Below, one piece after another: positions 58,087-64,000 of a stretch of 64,000 nt of DNA; within the stretch, counting starts at the first letter, position 1, and each line of letters begins with the position of its first letter. Below the pieces are notes generated by a model, which searched no databases, was not told where the DNA came from, and worked only from the letters and a program-made list of their open reading frames with translations. Source of the DNA: Diogma glabrata. Taxonomy: Eukaryota; Arthropoda; Insecta; Diptera; Cylindrotomidae. The DNA lies in NCBI GenBank assembly GCA_963693315.1, contig CAVNZG010001088.1, positions 1 to 64,000 on the forward strand, written 5' to 3'. The position numbers were made by a program, and so were the translations under genes.

Positions 58087-59147
58087 AGCGGCAGGCATAT
58101 CCGCTAGAAATAGGTAGATTTCGGGGTCAGACGGTTTTGTGTCCAAATAAAATTAGATAAGTCAGATTAGTTTAAATAAAAAATATAAGTAGAAACAGAA
58201 TAATTCAAAAAAATTATCGAACCAAATTAAATCATTATCCGAACTAACTCCATCAATACAATTTCGGAACAGTTTTATTTAAGTTGGTTTAAACTACTTT
58301 TAATAACATATTAAATCCACCAAAGATCAAATGAACTACGTCACAACTACAATTATACCATCACACATAATTTATAACATTATCAAACAATTTTATTTCA
58401 AAATCATCTTTTGTTGTTGTGTTTTTTTGTTCTTATTTAATCTTTTTTCAAACGGTTACTTAGTAAAAAAATAAAAACAAAAGAGATTTTGATAATTTTT
58501 CTATGGTATTAAATGGGTTGATATTTTTCTTGTAAGGGTTGCATTATAATGCTTATAAAAATGGAACCTTTTGGGTTAGAAAGCTGAAATTTTTTGAGGC
58601 TATAGTTGAAAAGTATGTTTAAAAGCTAAGATGAATTTAAATAACATAAACTGAAACATGATGAAAGCATTGCCTTTTGCGTTTGTTTTTATTTCAACAG
58701 CCGTAGGGTCTCAACCATTAGACTTAAACTATTATTTTTGAAAATTTAGGAAAGATTTATATTTTAAGTACGTGAAAAAAAGTTTTCAAATATGAGCTTG
58801 GCCATTTCAGCTAGATCAAGGGCAGCAAAGTTTAGTAAATTTTTAAAACAGCTGATTTTTGAGAAACCTGAAACACCAAAGTAGTCATCTGGATAAAAAT
58901 GATAAAAAAAGGTTCAAATATTCAATATTTTTAAACTTTATTAAAATATTATTATTCAAACGGAAGTTATAGCGCCCTAGATTTTTCGACTTTTTAGGCT
59001 CTAGTCGCTTAACCGGTACCCGGATATGGCCAGTTCACGAACTTGTCCAAGACATTATTTGCCGAAACGTACACAGAAAATTATTTTGGTGTAGGTCGAA
59101 AAATGCGACCGTGAGAGTGCCGCTAAATTCCGTTATACCTCATATCG

Positions 59148-59191
<44 letters not shown>

Positions 59192-59310
59192 TTTTTTTTT
59201 TTTGTTTTTCCATCTCCGCTTATCACATATAGTCGTTTGGCATAAAAAATTTTTCGAAATTCCGAGATGAAGCCCATTGCAATAGGTAGATTTTTATATG
59301 AAATCTACCT
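58087..59310 (-). mobile_element. Element Y copy 5
   Basis: Complete from agcggcaggcatatccgcta (3' end, with its hairpin) to the 5' hairpin tctacct-aggtaga at 59310, with a short (TA)n (59150-59186). It lacks the internal duplication, like Y2 and Y4. It is the best copy for defining the ends: it is flanked by ...actaaaaaaatccc and aaaattaata, with no clear target duplication. Confidence 0.88.
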
Positions 59311-60244
59311 AAAATTAATATTCTTTTATTTATGTGAGTTTAAACAAAATTACAACTGATAACGTAATGATTGCTAGTTTTGATGATATTAGTGAAAGTT
59401 TAATCTATAAAACTATCTACTCACAACAAAAAAGAGTAATTGTTCTGCACTTCTCTCGATTTAGACAATTGTCGTTTTACTAGAAACATTTGTTTTAATA
59501 CCTCTTATCCGAGTGACAAAGGAAGTATTTCGAATTATGTAGAACACCTAATTATTTCTTTGAAAAAATTTTTTTTTACCCTCGTTTTTGTTTGGCACAG
59601 GATATCACACATTTTTTTTAGTAAGTAGATGATAACTTTGAAAACCAAACTGTATAACTATTTTTAGTGGTACCATAAATTTAGTAAGTTTCGATTATAA
59701 TCAAATAAATAATAAAATTAATAATAGTTAATGATTTCATTTTGATTCTGCATTTCTGCATTCATGGGGCGTTACCGGAAAGGAATAAAATTGATCTATA
59801 GCTCAACAACCTATGAAACAACTTATGGTTTTACTGAATTTTCTTTTTATCAACAAAATATATTAAAAAAAGTTTATTTAATTGTTTAGAATTATAACCA
59901 ACAACGAAATGTTGCTTACAAATTAAAAATATGAAGGGGTTGAAATCTCAAGGTTCTGAGATATCAAGACTTCGGTCTGGGTTAAAGATTTTGATATAGT
60001 TTTCGGCAAAACACTTTTATGAGGATATTGTTTTTCGTTTTGGTCAGCGATGTATATCAAACATAAAACTCTTTGTTAAAGTACTTCTATTTTTTATCTC
60101 TGTTTAGAAATTTACTACAAAACTAACACGAAATTTATCATTTATCACATCAAAACAATACGTTGCCGGAAAATTACAACAGATCATACATTAACATAAT
60201 TTAGTGAAAAGATGATACAATCCATTTAGCGTTTCGAGAAAATA
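59311..60244. other. AT-rich noncoding stretch
   Basis: No gene recognised. The 62-codon frame at 59440 has no motif. Confidence 0.4.
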
Positions 60245-60820
60245 TTACAAAATCACAAATTCATATTTCTTTCAAAATTCCAAAAATATATTATGTAAAA
60301 ATTAAATAAAATCAAAAACTCAAACTTTTTTCAAACAAGATTCTAAAAATATTCCAAGACTATTACAAAATCAAAGATTAAAATTTTTTTCAAAAATTCT
60401 AAAAATGTTGCAAAAATTATAATAAAATCAAAAATTGTAACTTTTTCAAATTTCCAAAAATATTCCAAAAATTAGAATGAAATCAAATATTTAATATTCT
60501 CAAATTCTTAAAACTTCCAAAATTCAAACTTTTTTCAAAATTCTAAAAATATTGCAAAAATTAAACAAAATCAAAAATTGAAACTTTTTTCAAAATTCTA
60601 AAAATATATATAAAATTCACAAATTCTACTTTTTTCAAAATTCTAAAAATATTGCTAAAAATATAATTCTAAAAAAATTATAACAAAATCAAAAAATAAA
60701 ACTTCTTCCAAAATTCTAAATATATTGCAAAAATTCTTACAAAATCAAAAATACAAACTTTTTTCGAAATTCCAAAAATATTTCAAAAAATATAACAAAT
60801 TCAAAAATTTCCATGTTCAA
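60245..60820. repeat. Degenerate ~58-bp AT-rich tandem array
   Basis: The unit reads roughly caaaatcaaaaatt, caaacttttttcaaaattc, taaaaatattgcaaaaatta, and recurs about nine times with many substitutions. Inverted counterparts lie at 62090-62210 and 62490-62640. Confidence 0.75.
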
Positions 60821-60839
60821 TTATATTTACGTCATACAA

Positions 60840-61350
60840 ACAGCTAAATTTTTTTTCCAAAACATTGGCTAAATGAAAAAATAAATGAAATCTTTTTTTG
60901 GCACACTTGACAATATTTTTTTGACAAACTTATAATGCAATAAAATTCTCAATAATAATAATTTCATGTTCATTATACATTTCATTTCATACAAATAACT
61001 AATTTTATTTTTTTCTAAAAAAATAAATGAAAATGATTCTTTTGACTTACTTGACATTATTTTTTTGACTAACGTATAATTCTCAATAATAACAATAAAA
61101 TTTCATGTCGTACAAATAATTAATTTTCTTTTTCCAAAAAATTGGGTAAAAAAGTAAATAAAAATCTTTTTTTTGACACACGACAACATTTTGACAAACT
61201 TATAATGCCATAATACTCAATAATAATAATAAAATTTCATGTCATACAAATAATTAATTTTATGTTTTTCCAAAAAATTGGGTAAAAAAATAAATAAAAA
61301 TCTTTCTTTTGACAAACTTGACAACATTATTTTGACAAACTTCTAATGCA
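60840..61350. repeat. ~140-bp tandem repeat, about four units
   Basis: Landmarks gacaaacttataatgc (60921, 61194, 61333), tcatacaaataattaatttt and ccaaaaaattgggtaaaaaa recur at 130-145-bp spacing. An inverted partial unit is at 61955-62070 (gtcaagtgtgtcaaaagaat, ttgtatgacatgaaat). Confidence 0.75.
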
Positions 61351-61546
61351 ATAATCTAGTTTTTGATATCACATACCAATCCCGACCATCAAGAGTTCTC
61401 ACATTCTTTGTTCCTATACTCATCACTTAAAATGAAAGATTTTTAGGTACAGTTAGTTATCGAAACATCGACCTTTCGGTTCTTACCATTGAGTGTACCT
61501 ATTTTTAGAAACCAAAATTTTTAAAATCCTGCGAGTCCAAAGGGGG

Positions 61547-61770
61547 GCAAGGATTTCACTTATGAATTTGGCTCATAAATGCAATACTTAGGTCTTTCAG
61601 ACCGAAATAATATTTCAGACAAAGCTTGTAGAAAAGGTGGTAAAGGCACTGTTGTCGATCTTGCAGTTTCTCTCCAAAATTACGCCATCTTATCTAATTA
61701 ACAATTACTTCGATCTGAAAGACCAAAGTATTACATTTTCGAGCCAAAAGTGAAATTCTTTCCCCACTTT
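61547..61770. repeat. Imperfect 220-bp palindrome
   Basis: aatacttaggtctttcagac pairs with gtctttcagatcg-like ctgaaagaccaaagtatt; ggcaaggatttcact pairs with agtgaaattctttcc. Probably an old foldback element lying in the loop of the surrounding inverted AT-rich repeats. Confidence 0.65.
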
Positions 61771-61949
61771 TTTAGGCACTTTTGAAGTTTTGGTACATGA
61801 TTTTGATTTTAGAACCTCCTGACTCTAAATAACCAAAGAAAAATGTGCGTCTGTCTTCCGGCCGGCTGGCTGGCCGTCACAACCGACGAAATGTAGAAAA
61901 CCGCTGGAGGGATGTTTGTTTCTAGAAATAAAAGGTAGATTATTGGATT

Positions 61950-62640
61950 ATAAACTCATCAAAAAAATATTGTCAAGTGTGTCAAAAGAATGATTTTCAT
62001 TTTTTTTACCCAGGTTTTGGATAAAAATTAAATCAATAATTTGTATGACATGAAATGTAATTGAACATGGAAATTGGACATGGAAATTTTTGATTTTGTT
62101 ATAATTTTTGGAATATTTTTGGAATTTTGAAAAAGTTTGTATTTTTGATTTTGATGTTATTTATAATTTTTGCAATATATTTTGAATTTTGGAAAAAGTT
62201 TAAATTTTTTCTATATCGACGGCTACAGTTTATTTACGTGTAACTACATTTTATAAAAATTGAACAGAAGCTCAGAAAATGATTTATTGTGATTCTAAAC
62301 AAACTTGAAAATAAAAATTTTTTATCAATAACTCAAAAAAACAATTTTGTTTTTCTTTATTGATAGTAATTTTTTTTTCAAAGCTTGTTTAGAATCGCAA
62401 TAAATCGTTTTGTGAGCTTCTGTTCAATTTTTATAAAATGTAGTTACACGTAAATGAACTGTAGTGTAGCCGTCGATATATGAATTATGAATTTTTGCAA
62501 TATTTTTCGAATTTTGAGAAAGTTTCAATTGTTGAATTTGTAAAAATTTTCGGAATATTCTTAGAATTTTGAAAAAGTTAAACTTTTTGATTTTATTACA
62601 ATTTTTGGAAATATGAAAAGTAATTTGTATTTTGAGAATA
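61950..62640. repeat. Inverted counterpart of the 60.2-61.35 kb repeats, split by a MITE
   Basis: The 61955-62211 part and the 62481-62640 part read as reverse complements of the arrays at 60245-61350 (aattgaacatggaaat against atttccatgttcaatt). A 269-bp MITE separates them. Confidence 0.7.
62212..62480. repeat. 269-bp MITE with ~110-bp inverted ends
   Basis: Ends tatatcgacggctacag and ctgtagtgtagccgtcgatata. The arms match through ttacgtgtaactacatttta, aattgaacagaagctca and gattctaaacaa. A TA target duplication is plausible. It splits the degenerate tandem repeats, which gives a clean insertion site. Confidence 0.88.
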
Positions 62641-63000
62641 TAGTTTATGAATGTTTTTATAAATAGAATTATGGTATTCATTTTTATAACAACATTGTTG
62701 AGAAACACAACATCATGTGTGTGTGTAAATATATATGTAAGTATGGTTGAAAATTGCATATAATTGTTCATAAAAATGACAATAATATTTAATTAGTTAA
62801 ATTATAGTTAACAACAGTAAACATAAGTTTAACACAACGAAAAAGCTGCCTTGGCAAGAAAAAAGAATATTTTTAAAATATGATTTCTGTAAAAAGTACT
62901 ATTATTGATGTCTTCGTAAACATGTGTTTGGTCAAAAGCTCTATTATGTGCATAAATTTGTTAACTGAGACAACCCAACAAATGTTATATCAATCTATAT
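62641..63000. other. AT-rich noncoding stretch
   Basis: A short (GT)n run at 62718-62726 is the only feature. No gene recognised. Confidence 0.4.
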
Positions 63001-63490
63001 AAATAAAATTCGATGTCTGTCTGTCTGTTCGGGATAAGCTTCGAAACGGCTGAATTGGCTTAGATGAAAATTGACATTCATAAAGAAAGGAAAGTCAGAA
63101 GTAAAATAGGCTAATTTTTTTCATAGAATTTATAGTTTTTATAATAGAATTTTTGAATTCTTATAGAAACTCCATTACTTAATTCATAGCAACGAGTTTG
63201 CCTAAATGTTGATTAATTATATATGTTCTAATTATATATGAGTATATTTTTATTATATACAGAGACAAATTTGTATTTTGTTATGTTTTAAATCCTAACT
63301 TGCAAGATTTTCTCATTTGTTGTTTATGAAGATTTTTTATTTAGAAAAGAATTATAATGTGTGTTTTTGTATTTAGTTTATTTATTTCGAGAGAAATTTG
63401 TATTTTGTTGTATATATGGTTTAAATCGGAATACATAAAGATTAAATTTATTGCGTAGCTACTGGGGGATCCCGTAGGCTTTGTGAGAGA
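63001..63490. mobile_element. Candidate nonautonomous TE
   Basis: Starts aataaaattcgatg followed by (tctg)n and cgaaacggctgaattggct, and ends tagctactgggggatcccgt. The end resembles the ctagcgggacccggcgtgct motif at 4790. This pairing of start and end motifs is familiar from insect repeat families, but the element's identity is not determined. Confidence 0.4.
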
Positions 63491-63510
63491 AAATATATGA
63501 TCTGAGATAT

Positions 63511-63534
63511 ATTATTATTATTATTATTATTATC
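63511..63534. repeat. (ATT)n, the (AAT)n tail of a minus-strand retroelement
   Basis: Eight trinucleotides. Its position about 310 bp downstream of a minus-strand stop at 63846 fits the simple-repeat tail of an I/Loa-type non-LTR element. Confidence 0.6.
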
Positions 63535-63845
63535 ATTTCTTTATTTCATTTCTTGTTTATAATTACAATAAATAATATAAATTTAGAACTGATATGAAAT
63601 AAAGTACAGCTCCGTGAGGATATAAATATCCGTAGTGGAGCATCTTAATTATTCTTAACTATATTAACTTAAATTCATTTTATAGTAAATAAGCAAGGTA
63701 ATAGGTTAATTAAAAATTAATAAGACAGAACGTAAAATGTACTATAATAAATAAAACTAGTATATCACAGAAGGAAACATAAAAAAATAACTTTTAATTA
63801 TCAAAAACATTCCAGTTATAGTATTATAATATTTTAATTGCAGTA

Positions 63846-64000
63846 CTAAAAGTAGCTCTCGATGTTGTCAATTTTAAGTAGCCATGCTCGTGTTTCACTC
63901 TCAAACAAATGCTTTCGCTCGGTTGTGACGGATTTTAAATGTTTAGGTAGCTTATGAAACCAGAACGGTGCCATGAAAATATAGAAACGTTTGTATTTCT
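63846..64000 (-). CDS. Probable non-LTR retrotransposon ORF2 C-terminus (5' part outside the window)
   Basis: The minus frame reads FYIFMAPFWFHKLPKHLKSV, then TTERKHLFESETRAWLLK and IDNIESYF before a stop at 63846-63848. A 'xxPxxFxxLPxxL+.....F+...+xWLL' end is typical of ORF2 of several LINE clades (CR1/jockey/Loa-like). A 3' UTR and an (AAT)n tail follow. The RT itself lies beyond base 64000, so the clade is not fixed; chance resemblance over 51 codons is possible. Confidence 0.5.
   Translation of the reverse strand, partial: KYKRFYIFMAPFWFHKLPKHLKSVTTERKHLFESETRAWLLKIDNIESYF

Overview
The window looks like a repeat-rich, AT-rich chromosomal segment of an insect, possibly a dipteran. The basis is the aldehyde oxidase type, GT-AG introns, and a mix of RTE-like LINEs, Penelope-like, mariner, Helitron-related, hAT-like and foldback elements. 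Only one host gene is clearly present: an insect-type aldehyde oxidase (molybdo-flavoenzyme) at 22618-26684 (+) in six visible exons. Its first exon is not found upstream, and a single in-frame TAA interrupts exon C. A lone, phase-compatible first exon of an aldehyde oxidase lies at 57991-58030 (+), probably the start of a second paralogue running out of the window.

Layout. 0-7.4 kb: RTE-like LINE (endonuclease plus start of RT) broken by a foldback element, AT-rich DNA with a 300-bp direct duplication, then a degraded Helitron-type PIF1 helicase tail with a 122-bp tandem array, bracketed by long (TA)n tracts. 7.4-18.5 kb: a ~314-bp satellite array (about 22 monomers, each built of two related halves), split near its start by a 2.7-kb element that carries its own 629-bp tandem repeats. 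18.5-22.6 kb: noncoding, with a nested pair of foldback elements. 22.6-26.7 kb: aldehyde oxidase. 26.7-31.5 kb: hAT-like, RTE and Penelope fragments plus a 340-bp repeat pair. 31.5-32.9 kb: a 77-bp minisatellite with a clear 7-unit higher-order repeat.

32.9-56.9 kb: several copies of one large repeat (here 'X'), including a giant palindrome with arms 41456-47172 and 47218-56888. The palindrome carries, on opposite strands, two decayed copies of an uncharacterised invertebrate gene family (GENTDLLVIL and HAFSGSDTTSA motifs, Cys-rich tail). The right arm is split by a hairpin-ended element 'Y' (47520-51339). Y was itself entered, inside its (TA)n tract, by a 2.5-kb DNA transposon 'Z' (47819-50330) with ~730-bp inverted ends and a DDE-like transposase remnant. 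The uninterrupted homologous site is visible at about 40975-41000, so the order of events can be read from the sequence.

57-64 kb: orphan aldehyde oxidase exon 1, another Y copy just inside its intron, degenerate AT-rich tandem repeats in inverted pairs, a 269-bp MITE, and the 3' end of a non-LTR element with an (AAT)n tail at the window edge. No tRNA, rRNA, CRISPR array or operon was seen. The most notable structures are the X/Y/Z nested palindrome, the higher-order structure of the two satellites, and the broken aldehyde oxidase with its phase-matched orphan first exon.
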